Assembly: GCA_025453415.1 (NCBI GenBank)
Contig: JALOQL010000003.1
Coordinates: 1-24,930, forward strand
Direction: 5' to 3'
DNA length: 24,930 nucleotides
From: Minisyncoccota bacterium
GTDB lineage: Bacteria > Patescibacteriota > Minisyncoccia > Minisyncoccales > UBA5738
The notes beneath the pieces were generated by a model. The model worked only from the letters and a program-made list of their open reading frames with translations, had not been told where the DNA came from and did no database searches. Numbering within the stretch: the first letter of the stretch is position 1; the number at the start of each line of letters is the position of its first letter. A program made the translations under genes and the position numbers. This document shows, in pieces, positions 13,365-20,324 of this stretch.

Positions 13365-14236
13365 ATTCAATAATCAGGATAGCGAAACCTTGAGGGGGAT
13401 AATGACCTTGCCCGAAGAAAAAGCGATCGAGGGCGCAATTTTCTTGCATGGTTTTGGCGGCGGCAAAGCCGGCGCGGCCCGCCGGGTTTCCGTCAACGAG
13501 CCGGGGGACACGGCCCGGGAAGCGGTTTTCCTCCAGGGTTTCGAACGCAACGCGACGGTGGAGAAAAAGTTCAAGGCGTTCGCGGGCGTTTTGGCCGGGC
13601 ACGGCGTCGCTTCGCTGCGTTTTGACGCGTCCGGATGCGGCCTGTCGGACGGCGATTTTTCCAAAACAACGCTTAAAAAAAAGGAGCGGTGAACTGCTCA
13701 AGGCGTTCGAATTTATCCAAAAAGAACTGGGTCCGGCCAAAGTTAATTTCGTGGCGCATAGCGTTGGCATGTGTCCGCTAGCGATGGTGTTCGACCAATT
13801 GAAATCGTCGATCGGTAAGATGGTTTTTATCGCGCCGGCGTTAAACCAGCGGGGCTTGATGCGTTACTATTTCGTGCGCGACTCGATGAAAAAAAAGAAT
13901 CCGGGTATCGCGGTATCATGGTCGAATTACCGGGAGTATCTCGACGAGGCAGCGTTCCTGGAAGATTGCCAAAGACAGGGGAGGATGGCGCGGGAAAACT
14001 ACATCGAGGCCGGCTATTTTTTGGAAACGAAGGACCTTGATTTTGCGCACAGTTTCGATTCGGTCAAAGACAGGATACTGCACGTCCACGGCGACTGCGA
14101 CCAGTCGGTGCCTCTGGAAAGCCTGGATGTCGTTTTCGAAAATCGCATCATTGTGCCGGGAGGCGACCACGATTTGGAACGTCCGGATTTTTGGAACCAA
14201 TGGTTTCCTCTCGCCGTCGAATTTTTGGCAAAATAA
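13345..14236 (+). pseudogene. Alpha/beta hydrolase split by a frameshift at an A8 run
   Basis: Two frames together encode one alpha/beta hydrolase of about 296 residues. Frame one (ATG 13345) gives IFLHGFGGGK and SLRFDASGCGLSDGDFSKTTLKK, then reads a TGA at 13690-13692. The second frame, continuing from 13682, gives GELLKAFEFIQKELGPAKVNFVAHSVGMCPLAMVF (nucleophile elbow A-H-S-V-G), HVHGDCDQSVPLES (acid) and VPGGDHDL (base), ending at TAA 14236. The switch falls in eight consecutive A residues (13675-13682); one A fewer restores the frame. It may be a true null allele, an assembly indel, or a gene rescued by polymerase slippage. The first part also has a long insert between IFLHGFGG and the next helix. 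It lies in an operon between two Nudix genes. Confidence 0.8.
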
Positions 14237-14238
14237 CC

Positions 14239-14790
14239 ATGAATGACGAACTGATGGATATCTGCGACGGCAACAACGATGTTGTCGGGCAGGGGATGAA
14301 AAGCGAGATTTTGCGCCGCGGTTTGTGGCACCGTACGGCGCGGCTTTATCCTTATAATTCAAAAAGCGAAATTCTGATGCAGCTGCGGGGAAAAGATAAA
14401 GAATTATATCCCGATCGCTGGGATGTGGGCGCGGCCGGCCATGTCGGCGCCGGCGAGGCCTACGCGGATGCGGCAATCCGGGAGGCCAAGGAAGAATTGG
14501 GGAAATTTTTCGAAAAAGACGAATTGGAATTATTGGTAATCGATAAGTGCGAGGGGGGATACGGAGAATTCATTGAAAAGGTTTTTGCCGCAACCTATTT
14601 GGTCCGCTTCGAAGGGCGGTTGGATGAATTTGTGTTGCAAAAAGAGGAAGTCCAAAAATTGGAGTTTGTTTCCGTTGCCGACCTGGAAAAAGATCTGAAA
14701 CAGTTTCCGGATAAATTTTCCCCGCATCCGGATGAGTATTGGGAGCGCCTTATCGAGAGCGTGAAAAAGAGAGTAGGGTGTGTAAAATAA
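14239..14790 (+). CDS. Nudix hydrolase of the IPP-isomerase-like type
   Basis: A 183-residue Nudix protein with a complete box at residues 67-88 (G67-x5-E73-x7-R81-E82-A83-x-E85-E86-x-G88). The context LWHRTARLYPYNSKSEILMQLRGKDKELYPDRWDVGAAGHVGAGE matches the YfcD/isopentenyl-diphosphate-isomerase-like branch, where H-R-A/T and P-x-x-W-D are hallmarks. Lineage enzymes of this branch are often plain hydrolases, so isomerase activity should not be assumed. Start ATG 14239 is 2 nt after the previous stop. It ends convergently with a small minus-strand gene at a shared hairpin (14789-14807). It closes the operon begun at 11733. Confidence 0.9.
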   Translation: MNDELMDICDGNNDVVGQGMKSEILRRGLWHRTARLYPYNSKSEILMQLRGKDKELYPDRWDVGAAGHVGAGEAYADAAIREAKEELGKFFEKDELELLVIDKCEGGYGEFIEKVFAATYLVRFEGRLDEFVLQKEEVQKLEFVSVADLEKDLKQFPDKFSPHPDEYWERLIESVKKRVGCVK

Positions 14791-14807
14791 AAAACTTAAA
14801 GTTTTTT
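14789..14807. terminator. Bidirectional terminator between convergent genes
   Basis: The palindrome AAAAAACTT (14789-14797) with AAGTTTTTT (14799-14807) provides a stem and a T run on both strands. The Nudix stop (14788-14790) lies at its left edge and the stop of the small minus-strand gene (14806-14808) at its right edge. Confidence 0.65.
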
Positions 14808-14958
14808 AAATTGGGCGCGGCCGGTTTATCTTATTCCTTGCCGGATTGTTATCCATTCTGGCCGCAAGAATTAAGCCAGCGGGAACATCCGGGAAGCGAT
14901 TGTCCGGATGTAATTCAATCACCTCATTTTTTGCGGCGACTACTTTAAGTCTTCTTAT
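14806..14958 (-). CDS. Probable 50-residue protein with AUA start
   Basis: On the minus strand a strong SD (GGGAGGTG, 14971-14964) sits 5-7 nt before ATA 14958-14956. That codon opens a 50-codon frame ending in TAA at 14806 within the shared terminator. The product reads RRLKVVAAKNEVIELHPDNRFPDVPAG..., followed by LILAARMDNNPARNKINRPRPI. No ATG, GTG or TTG lies in frame between the upstream TAA (14997-14995) and codon 13. A promoter TTGACA (15025-15020), 17-nt spacer, TTAAAT (15002-14997) precedes it. Promoter, SD and terminator together argue for a real gene despite the odd start; ATC at 14961-14959 is the alternative. It is basic, soluble and matches nothing I know. Confidence 0.55.
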   Translation of the reverse strand: MRRLKVVAAKNEVIELHPDNRFPDVPAGLILAARMDNNPARNKINRPRPI

Positions 14959-14996
14959 GATTTCACCTCCCTTTGAAGAGCTATGATAACTATATT

Positions 14997-15025
14997 ATTT
15001 AAACATAATTTTATAATTATGTCAA
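14997..15025 (-). promoter_or_regulatory. Promoter for the small minus-strand gene
   Basis: TTGACA at 15025-15020, 17-nt spacer, TTAAAT at 15002-14997 on the minus strand. It overlaps the plus-strand -10 TATAAT (15012-15017) of the flavodoxin gene, so the two divergent promoters share DNA and should compete. Confidence 0.55.
15012..15017 (+). promoter_or_regulatory. -10 TATAAT for the flavodoxin gene
   Basis: A perfect TATAAT lies 12 nt before ATG 15030, giving a leader of only about six nucleotides and no room for an SD. No good -35 is visible. Confidence 0.55.
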
Positions 15026-15029
15026 ACAT

Positions 15030-15527
15030 ATGAAAACACTTACGGTTTTTTATTCTTTGACTGGCCATACCGAAAAACTGGCCCGGGCGATTAACGAAGC
15101 GGCGGGCGGCGATTTGCTGGAGATCAAAACCGCCAAGTCCATGCCGCGCGGATTTTTGAAATATTTCGTTGCCGGACGGCAGGTGATGAAAAAGGAGCAG
15201 CCGGAGCTTGCGGTGTTCGACAAAAACCCCAACGATTACGACTTGGTGTTCCTGGGAACGCCGGTGTGGGCGGGGGAGTTCGTGCCGGCAGTGCGGTCGT
15301 TTTTGGTCCGGGTAATGTTGAAAGGAAAGAAAGCGGCGCTGTTTTGCGCGCACGGCGGGGATAATCCGGGAAAAGCTTTTTCCGACCTGGAAAACGAGCT
15401 GGCCGGCAATGAGATTATCGGCAAGATCGATTTCAAGATGGACGGGATAACCGCGGCGCAGGAAGCGGCGAATATCGAAAGCGCCCAAAAATGGGCGCGG
15501 GATCTGGCGAAAAAGGTTTCCAATTAA
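15030..15527 (+). CDS. Flavodoxin-like protein
   Basis: A 165-residue flavodoxin-fold protein that should bind FMN and carry electrons. The phosphate-binding loop is FYSLTGHTEKLA (residues 7-18, pattern T/S-x-T-G-x-T). The second FMN loop is LVFLGTPVWAGEFVPAVRSFL (about 72-92), with W79 or a neighbouring residue stacking on the flavin. AALFCAHGGDNPGKAFSDLENEL is the third loop. The length fits short-chain flavodoxins/NAD(P)H-quinone reductase-like proteins. It has its own -10 and an almost leaderless start. It could partner with the ferredoxin-thioredoxin protein at 4657, but there is no direct evidence. It converges with the gene at 15541-15918. Confidence 0.9.
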   Translation: MKTLTVFYSLTGHTEKLARAINEAAGGDLLEIKTAKSMPRGFLKYFVAGRQVMKKEQPELAVFDKNPNDYDLVFLGTPVWAGEFVPAVRSFLVRVMLKGKKAALFCAHGGDNPGKAFSDLENELAGNEIIGKIDFKMDGITAAQEAANIESAQKWARDLAKKVSN

Positions 15528-15540
15528 AAAAGGAAGGCCG

Positions 15541-15918
15541 TTATTTTGTTTTTAAGACGTCCTTGCCGAAGAATGTTTTTACAGTCGATTGCACCCCTCG
15601 CAGATATGTTTGTAAGTTGTCCAGGTAAATACTGCTTTTGGACGACCTTTCCGAATCCTTGCCCCAAATGATGCGATCGCCGCAAGCCGCAAGAACTTCC
15701 TCGCTATTGGCAAATGCCGTTGCGAAACGGATCAGTTCTTCGATGGACAGCGTTGTTTTTAACAGGTCCGGGTCAAAATCGAATTCTTCCGGCAACCTTT
15801 TAGGATAAGGGATGCTTAATTTGACAAATAGCAGGGAAGAGGAGATTTCTTCCCTCAATATTTCCGCGATTTCCTGTAGCGGAGCTGTTTGTTGTGTCTC
15901 GGCCATGGTTATCGCCAC
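15541..15918 (-). CDS. Hypothetical protein, leaderless start
   Basis: A 125-residue protein that I do not recognise. It is mostly helical (PLQEIAEILREEISSSLLFVKLSI, then LSIEELIRFATAFANSEEVLAACGDRIIWG) with a C-terminal amphipathic helix YLDNLQTYLRGVQSTVKTFFGK. There is no signal peptide or membrane span. The promoter TTGACA (15953-15948), 16-nt spacer, TAAAAT (15931-15926) places the transcript start at or next to ATG 15918, so translation is probably leaderless; ATG 15906 is an internal alternative. A single conserved-looking pair of regions around FATAFANSEEVLAACGDRI suggests a small regulatory domain, but this is a guess from composition only. Confidence 0.72.
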   Translation of the reverse strand: MAITMAETQQTAPLQEIAEILREEISSSLLFVKLSIPYPKRLPEEFDFDPDLLKTTLSIEELIRFATAFANSEEVLAACGDRIIWGKDSERSSKSSIYLDNLQTYLRGVQSTVKTFFGKDVLKTK

Positions 15919-15925
15919 GAAATTT

Positions 15926-15953
15926 ATTTTATAACCATGAGCACATGTGTCAA
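15926..15953 (-). promoter_or_regulatory. Promoter with leaderless spacing for the 15918 gene
   Basis: TTGACA (15953-15948), 16-nt spacer, TAAAAT (15931-15926). Only 7 nt separate the -10 box from ATG 15918. Confidence 0.7.
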
Positions 15954-16005
15954 ATGATGATATTAGGTATCGGGACTAATAAAAAAAGAAACTTAGGACA
16001 GAGTA

Positions 16006-16269
16006 CTAAATATATTGTTTTGCTATTACCAATTTAGAGCGCAACCCTCGTCTTATGCGGCATGGTTTTTCCAACTGTCGCCAAAATTCTTTATTTTCTA
16101 CCAGTTCTTCGATCATTTTGATTTGAAGGGCCCATGGTTTAAACAGGATATGGCTAAGCCAATCCGGTTTTTGGGCTTGAGGGTGTAATTTTAAAAGGTC
16201 ATTGACGGCGGTTAGGGCACGCCCTAAATTTTCAAAGGCGATATCGTCGCGATCTTGTCCTTCGCACAT
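16006..16269 (-). CDS. Hypothetical protein
   Basis: An 87-residue protein of unknown function, helical throughout (AFENLGRALTAVNDLLKLHPQAQKPDWLSHILFKPWALQIKMIEELVENKEFWRQLEKP) with a basic C-terminus CRIRRGLRSKLVIAKQYI. There is no signal peptide or membrane helix. ATG 16269 is the only reasonable start and has no SD. A good promoter (TTGACA 16314-16309, 17-nt spacer, TATAAA 16291-16286) gives a leader of roughly ten nucleotides. The 87 nt between this gene and 15918 hold the promoter of the latter and nothing else I can see. Confidence 0.65.
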   Translation of the reverse strand: MCEGQDRDDIAFENLGRALTAVNDLLKLHPQAQKPDWLSHILFKPWALQIKMIEELVENKEFWRQLEKPCRIRRGLRSKLVIAKQYI

Positions 16270-16285
16270 AGATTATACCGCTCAA

Positions 16286-16314
16286 TTTATATCAATAATT
16301 TATATTTTTGTCAA
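16286..16314 (-). promoter_or_regulatory. Promoter for the 16269 gene
   Basis: TTGACA (16314-16309), 17-nt spacer, TATAAA (16291-16286). The near-consensus match with ideal spacing makes this one of the two best promoters in the window. Confidence 0.8.
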
Positions 16315-16372
16315 GATTTAATGAGAGAGGTTTTTTTGTTAAAGTGGGGTTATTGGGTTTGATTTTAAACTT

Positions 16373-18229
16373 ATGAAAACTTCCGAAATCCGGCAAAAAT
16401 ATCTCGAATATTTCAAGAAAAAGGGGCACGCGGTCATTCCGTCGTGCGGTTTGGTTCCCGATAACGATCCGACAACCCTGTTCACCAGCGCCGGGATGCA
16501 GCAGATGATCCCGTATCTTTCGGGACAAAAGCATCCTCTGGGCGCGCGCATTGCCAATTCGCAGAAATGTTTGCGCACGCAGGATATTGAAGAGGTGGGG
16601 GATAATCGCCATACCACCTTCTTTGAAATGCTGGGCAACTGGTCGTTAAACGATTTTTTCAAAAAAGAACAGCTTTCCTGGATGTTTGAATTTCTGACAA
16701 AAGAGGTTGGGTTGGATCCGCACCATCTTTACGTGACGGCGTTCAAGGGGTTGCCCGAGGCGGGTATTTCCCGCGATGAGGAGACCGCCGGCATTTGGAA
16801 AAAATTGTTCAAGGATGCCGGCATCGACGCCGCTGACGTGGTCGGCGGCGAACATGCGATAAAAGACGACGAAAGGATATTCTATTACGACGAGATGAAG
16901 AACTGGTGGTCGCGTTCAGGCAAGCCGCAGGCCATGCCCGAAGGCGAGCTGGGCGGGCCGGATTCGGAGATTTTTTGGGATTTTGGCGCGGAATTAAAAC
17001 TTCACGAGAACTCGCCCTGGGCCAATGAAACTTGCCACGTTAACTGCGACTGCGGCCGTTTTTTGGAGATCGGCAACAACGTGTTCATGGAATACATCAA
17101 GCGTGGCGGCGCCGTGGTTAAGATGGAACAGCGCAATGTCGATTTCGGCGGCGGGCTGGAGCGCGTTGCCGCGGCCTCGCAAAATGACCCGGATATTTTT
17201 AAAATAGATTTATTTTCACCGGTTATCGAAACGATCGAGAGGCTATCGGGCAAGAAATACGGCACTGACGCCAAAACGACGGGTGCGATGCGCGTCATCG
17301 CCGACCATATCCGTTCGGCGGCGTTCCTGATAGGGGACGGAGTGCTGCCATCCAACAAAGCCCAGGGGTATTTTGCCCGGCGCCTGGTGCGCCGCGCGGT
17401 GGCGAAGGGCCAGCAATTGGGAATAGAGAAAAATTTTCTGTCCGAAATTGCGAGTATATACTCAAGTATATATTTAAATATATACCCGCTTGCGGCGGAG
17501 CAGATCGGCGCGGAACTTGAAAAAGAGGAAACCAAATTCCGGCGCACGATCCACGAGGGGTTGAAAGTTTTCAAAAAAATGGCCGCCGAAAATTCTATGC
17601 TTTCGGGGAAACAATTGTTCGACCTTTATCAGAGCTTCGGGTTTCCCTTGGAATTGAGCCTTGAGATTGCCAAGGAGGGCGGCACCGCCATCGCTTCCGG
17701 GGCGGAAAACGAATTCCGGGAAGATCTCAAAACGCACCAAGAACTTTCGCGCACGGCCAGCGCGGGAATGTTCAAGGGCGGCCTGGCGGACGCAGGAGAA
17801 CAAACGACCAAATTACATACTGCGGCGCATTTGATGCTGGCGGCGCTGCGGCAAGTTTTGGGCGAGCACGTGGTCCAGCGCGGTTCCAATATCACGGCCG
17901 AACGGTTGCGGTTCGATTTTGCTCATCCGGAGAAGATGACGCCGGAACAGATAAAACGGGTCGAAGACCTGGTTAACGAGCAGATTGCCAAGAATGATCC
18001 GGTAAATAGGGAAGAGATGGCCTTGGAGGACGCGCGCAATTCCGGCGCGATGGGCGTGTTCGGGTCAAAATACGGCGAGAGAGTCACCGTTTATGCGATA
18101 GGGGAATTTTCCAAAGAGATCTGCGGCGGGCCGCACGTTGCCAGCACCGGGGTTCTCGGACATTTCAGGATTGCCAAGGAGGAATCGTCTTCGTCGGGAA
18201 TACGCCGCATCAAGGCCGTTTTGGAGTGA
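16373..18229 (+). CDS. alaS: Alanyl-tRNA synthetase, short form without C-Ala domain
   Basis: AlaRS charges tRNA-Ala. The 618-residue protein opens with class II catalytic sequence: SEIRQKYLEYFKKKGHAVIPSCGLVP, LFTSAGMQQMIPYLSG, then RIANSQKCLRTQDIEEVGDNRHTTFFEMLGNWSLNDFFK (motif 2). The motif 3 region is DFGGGLERVAA. The editing domain that removes mischarged Ser/Gly is complete, with zinc ligands in HTAAH (H482, H486) and CGGPH (C584, H588). The gene then stops. The usual C-terminal oligomerisation/C-Ala region is absent; typical bacterial AlaRS is about 870 residues. Such short forms are known in CPR genomes. ATG 16373 has no SD; a weak TTGTTA/TTGATT promoter (16336-16364) would make it nearly leaderless. 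Confidence 0.97.
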   Translation: MKTSEIRQKYLEYFKKKGHAVIPSCGLVPDNDPTTLFTSAGMQQMIPYLSGQKHPLGARIANSQKCLRTQDIEEVGDNRHTTFFEMLGNWSLNDFFKKEQLSWMFEFLTKEVGLDPHHLYVTAFKGLPEAGISRDEETAGIWKKLFKDAGIDAADVVGGEHAIKDDERIFYYDEMKNWWSRSGKPQAMPEGELGGPDSEIFWDFGAELKLHENSPWANETCHVNCDCGRFLEIGNNVFMEYIKRGGAVVKMEQRNVDFGGGLERVAAASQNDPDIFKIDLFSPVIETIERLSGKKYGTDAKTTGAMRVIADHIRSAAFLIGDGVLPSNKAQGYFARRLVRRAVAKGQQLGIEKNFLSEIASIYSSIYLNIYPLAAEQIGAELEKEETKFRRTIHEGLKVFKKMAAENSMLSGKQLFDLYQSFGFPLELSLEIAKEGGTAIASGAENEFREDLKTHQELSRTASAGMFKGGLADAGEQTTKLHTAAHLMLAALRQVLGEHVVQRGSNITAERLRFDFAHPEKMTPEQIKRVEDLVNEQIAKNDPVNREEMALEDARNSGAMGVFGSKYGERVTVYAIGEFSKEICGGPHVASTGVLGHFRIAKEESSSSGIRRIKAVLE

Positions 18230-18257
18230 ATATTTTTGCGATTTCCACAGGGGAAAC

Positions 18258-18287
18258 TTGTTTTGTTTTTCGTTACTGTGATAAAAT
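18258..18287 (+). promoter_or_regulatory. Extended -10 promoter for the 18336 gene
   Basis: TTGTTT (18258-18263) and TAAAAT (18282-18287) with an 18-nt spacer. The -10 is preceded by TG (TGTGATAAAAT). The leader of about 42 nt contains the strong SD GGAGG at 18321-18325. Confidence 0.6.
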
Positions 18288-18335
18288 AAAACCGAACTCA
18301 TAATTTTATCCCCTGAACCGGGAGGAACAAACAAT

Positions 18336-18857
18336 ATGGACAAAAAAGTAGTCTATTATATCGTTGCAGGCTTAGTTTTGGTGGCCACCATCGGTGTTAT
18401 CATTGCGATGCAGAAACCGGGCAACCAGGGTCCGGTGACCCCTCCGACAGGAGGCGGGGAGACCAATCCCGCCACGTCGGTCCAGAAGACCGAGATCGAA
18501 GTGGCACAGGATTTGGCCAAGGAGGCGGGTGGCGTAGGTATGCCGCTGCGCATTACAATGGAAGACAACGGCCAGACGGTTTCGCTTACTCCCGGAAAGA
18601 ATCTTGTGCTTATGCTCGGTACCGATTACAATTGGACGATAACTTCCAGCGATGAAGCCGTGATCGCGAAGAGGAACATTACCATCGGTGATGCGCGCGT
18701 TCAGGCGGTTTACCAGGCGGTGAGCGGCGGCAGCGCGGCATTGACTGCCAGCGGTACTTGCAAGGCGGCTTCCTGCGCCCAGCCGAACCCGGAGTTCAAG
18801 CTTAATGTGGAAGCGCGCGTGACCGAAAAGATGACCCCGACGGAGCTGATGAAGTAG
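18336..18857 (+). CDS. Membrane-anchored exported protein with Ig/chagasin-like domain
   Basis: A 173-residue protein with an N-terminal anchor (YYIVAGLVLVATIGVIIAM, residues 7-25), a Pro/Gly/Thr-rich linker (28-50) and an extracellular domain of about 110 residues. That domain (GQTVSLTPGKNLVLMLGTDYNWTITSSDEAVIAKRN...VYQAVSGGSAALTASGTC...FKLNVEARV) resembles the beta-sandwich of chagasin-type (I42) inhibitors, with an L-G-x-x-Y-N-W loop and a G-G-x-A-x-L loop. The canonical NPTTGY signature is absent, so inhibitor activity is not claimed. Two cysteines (CKAASC) may form a disulfide. SD GGAGG lies 10 nt before ATG. It is a single-gene unit ending in a strong terminator. Confidence 0.78.
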   Translation: MDKKVVYYIVAGLVLVATIGVIIAMQKPGNQGPVTPPTGGGETNPATSVQKTEIEVAQDLAKEAGGVGMPLRITMEDNGQTVSLTPGKNLVLMLGTDYNWTITSSDEAVIAKRNITIGDARVQAVYQAVSGGSAALTASGTCKAASCAQPNPEFKLNVEARVTEKMTPTELMK

Positions 18858-18874
18858 TTCCGGACTTATTTTTT

Positions 18875-18898
18875 AAAAACGGCCTTCGGGCCGTTTTT
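18875..18898 (+). terminator. Strong intrinsic terminator
   Basis: Stem AAAAACGGCC (18875-18884) with GGCCGTTTTT (18889-18898), UUCG tetraloop and a built-in run of five T. It also reads symmetrically on the minus strand. Confidence 0.93.
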
Positions 18899-18915
18899 AG
18901 CATGAGGTTTGTTTT

Positions 18916-18944
18916 TTGGAGCGACAATTTGCTAGAATTATAAT
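18916..18944 (+). promoter_or_regulatory. Promoter for yjjX
   Basis: TTGGAG (18916-18921), 17-nt spacer, TATAAT (18939-18944). An alternative extended -10 TGCTAGAAT overlaps (TAGAAT 18933-18938). With TATAAT the start of transcription falls near 18951. Confidence 0.65.
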
Positions 18945-18959
18945 GTTTAAGTGAAACAT

Positions 18960-19493
18960 ATGAAAATAAACGTCGGTACGGCAAACCGAATAAAGCTTGA
19001 GGCGGTCGAGGAGACGATAGGGAACTATGATTTTCTGGCGGGAGCGCGGGTGACGGGGATCGACGTGGGCTCCGGAGTCGCCGACCAGCCAAAGAGCCTC
19101 GAAGAGACGGTTGCCGGCGCGAAGAACCGCGCCAAAAATTCTTTCACGGATTGCGACCTGAGTGTCGGTATTGAAGATGGTCTGATGGCCGTTCCGGGAA
19201 CGCGCACCGGCTATATGAATACAAGCGTGTGCGCCTTTTACGACGGCAAAAACTATCACCTGGGATTTTCCGCGGCGTTTGAGTATCCGCCGAAGGCCGT
19301 CGAGCTGGTGGAATCCGGACGCGACATCAATCAGGCGTTTTACGAGCTTGGCTTGACCCGCGATCCAAAAATCGGTTCGGCGAAGGGCGCGATCGGGATA
19401 CTGACCAAGGATCGCTGGATCCGCAAGGACACGGTGAAGCAGTCGTTGACCGCGGCGCTCATCCAGCTGGACAATAAGAAACTTTACCTATGA
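18960..19493 (+). CDS. yjjX: Inosine/xanthosine triphosphatase, YjjX/DUF84 family
   Basis: A 177-residue enzyme of the YjjX family, which removes the non-canonical purine nucleotides ITP and XTP. Family features are MKINVGTANRIKLEAVEETI at the N-terminus, GVADQPKSLEETVAGAKNRA, the acidic SVGIEDGLM, and GSAKGAIGILTKDRWIRKDTVKQSLTAALI at the C-terminus. I place the start at ATG 18960 because homologues begin there. GTG 18951, three codons upstream, lies exactly 6 nt after the -10 box and could be the leaderless start instead. The stop overlaps the next gene's ATG (ATGA, 19490-19493), so the two are coupled. With three Nudix enzymes it forms a nucleotide-pool cleaning set. Confidence 0.92.
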   Translation: MKINVGTANRIKLEAVEETIGNYDFLAGARVTGIDVGSGVADQPKSLEETVAGAKNRAKNSFTDCDLSVGIEDGLMAVPGTRTGYMNTSVCAFYDGKNYHLGFSAAFEYPPKAVELVESGRDINQAFYELGLTRDPKIGSAKGAIGILTKDRWIRKDTVKQSLTAALIQLDNKKLYL

Positions 19494-20260
19494 ACAACCT
19501 AATCATCGTAATCCTTTTTTCGCTGATAGCGATGACATTCGTGATCATGGCGTTGATACCCCAGATGGTCATCCCGGACTTTTATGACAGTGTTGCTATC
19601 CGGAAACCGGCGCCGAAAACCGAAACGAAGCCCGAGCCCAAGAACGTTTCGACGGTTCCCGACGGCGGTTGCGGCGCGGCGGCCTACGGGATGGATTGCA
19701 AGGTTACCGGTTATCTTGAGAATAATTTGGTGAAGCCATTGAAGGACGGCCAGGTTTTTTGTTCTTATGATAAAATTTCCGAGGTCGAGGTAAGCGGTTC
19801 GGATGCGGCATCCGATTTGGTTTATCTAAAGTATCAATGCCAGGAATTTTATTCGGCGGCCGGGTTTATCTACGAGGGGAGCGGCCAGGCCGGTCCGGCA
19901 AAAGTGATCATTTCCGTAAATAAAACCGGAGAGGTCTCAATGTCGCATTGGCTTCCCCGCGACGGCGGTTATTTCACGGCTGATGTCGGGGCGGAATTTC
20001 CCGAAGATATCCAGCCGGAGGCATTGTCGCCGGTTAAAGAGAGCCTGGCCCAGATCAATCGCGAGCGGGCTCAGAGTGCCCTAAAAGCGCAGTTCGATTT
20101 TTCCGTCGAAAAAAACACGGAGGCCGCCTGCAGCTACGATTTCGAGTGCGTTACTCCTGGCGAATATTTGATGATGTCGCGTTGTCCCTTTACGTCCAAG
20201 TGCATCGGCGGGAAATGCGCGGTTGTTTGCATAAATGCCGTGAAGACCGGATTGCCGTAA
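19490..20260 (+). CDS. Membrane-anchored exported protein with Cys-rich tail
   Basis: A 256-residue protein of unknown function. Residues 3-27 (NLIIVILFSLIAMTFVIMALIPQMV) form a transmembrane anchor, followed by a charged Pro/Lys/Glu linker (38-55). The middle domain contains paired cysteines (GGCGAAAYGMDCKVTGYL, VFCSYDKI, KYQCQEFY) and a beta-rich pattern. The tail has a compact cluster of cysteines (AACSYDFECVTPGEYLMMSRCPFTSKCIGGKCAVVC), probably disulfide-bonded. That topology places the bulk outside the membrane. It is coupled to yjjX by an ATGA overlap although their functions look unrelated. It converges with the ribosomal-protein operon at the hairpin 20292-20309. Confidence 0.78.
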   Translation: MNNLIIVILFSLIAMTFVIMALIPQMVIPDFYDSVAIRKPAPKTETKPEPKNVSTVPDGGCGAAAYGMDCKVTGYLENNLVKPLKDGQVFCSYDKISEVEVSGSDAASDLVYLKYQCQEFYSAAGFIYEGSGQAGPAKVIISVNKTGEVSMSHWLPRDGGYFTADVGAEFPEDIQPEALSPVKESLAQINRERAQSALKAQFDFSVEKNTEAACSYDFECVTPGEYLMMSRCPFTSKCIGGKCAVVCINAVKTGLP

Positions 20261-20286
20261 TGATCACTTTTCAATAGCTTGAAAAC

Positions 20287-20309
20287 AAAAACCCCTCCGG
20301 AAGGAGGGG
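20287..20309 (-). terminator. Terminator of the infC-rpmI-rplT operon
   Basis: Stem CCCCTCC (20292-20298) with GGAGGGG (20303-20309) around a GGAA loop as read on the plus strand. On the minus strand it is followed by a T-rich tract (20291-20287), so it ends the ribosomal operon. Confidence 0.88.
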
Positions 20310-20324
20310 ATTGAGTTTTAGTTT

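Noticed and set aside
14739..14948. A 69-codon plus-strand frame after the Nudix gene
   Set aside because: Its first part overlaps the Nudix gene and it crosses the bidirectional terminator without its own SD. The minus-strand 50-codon frame has promoter, SD and terminator and explains the same DNA better.
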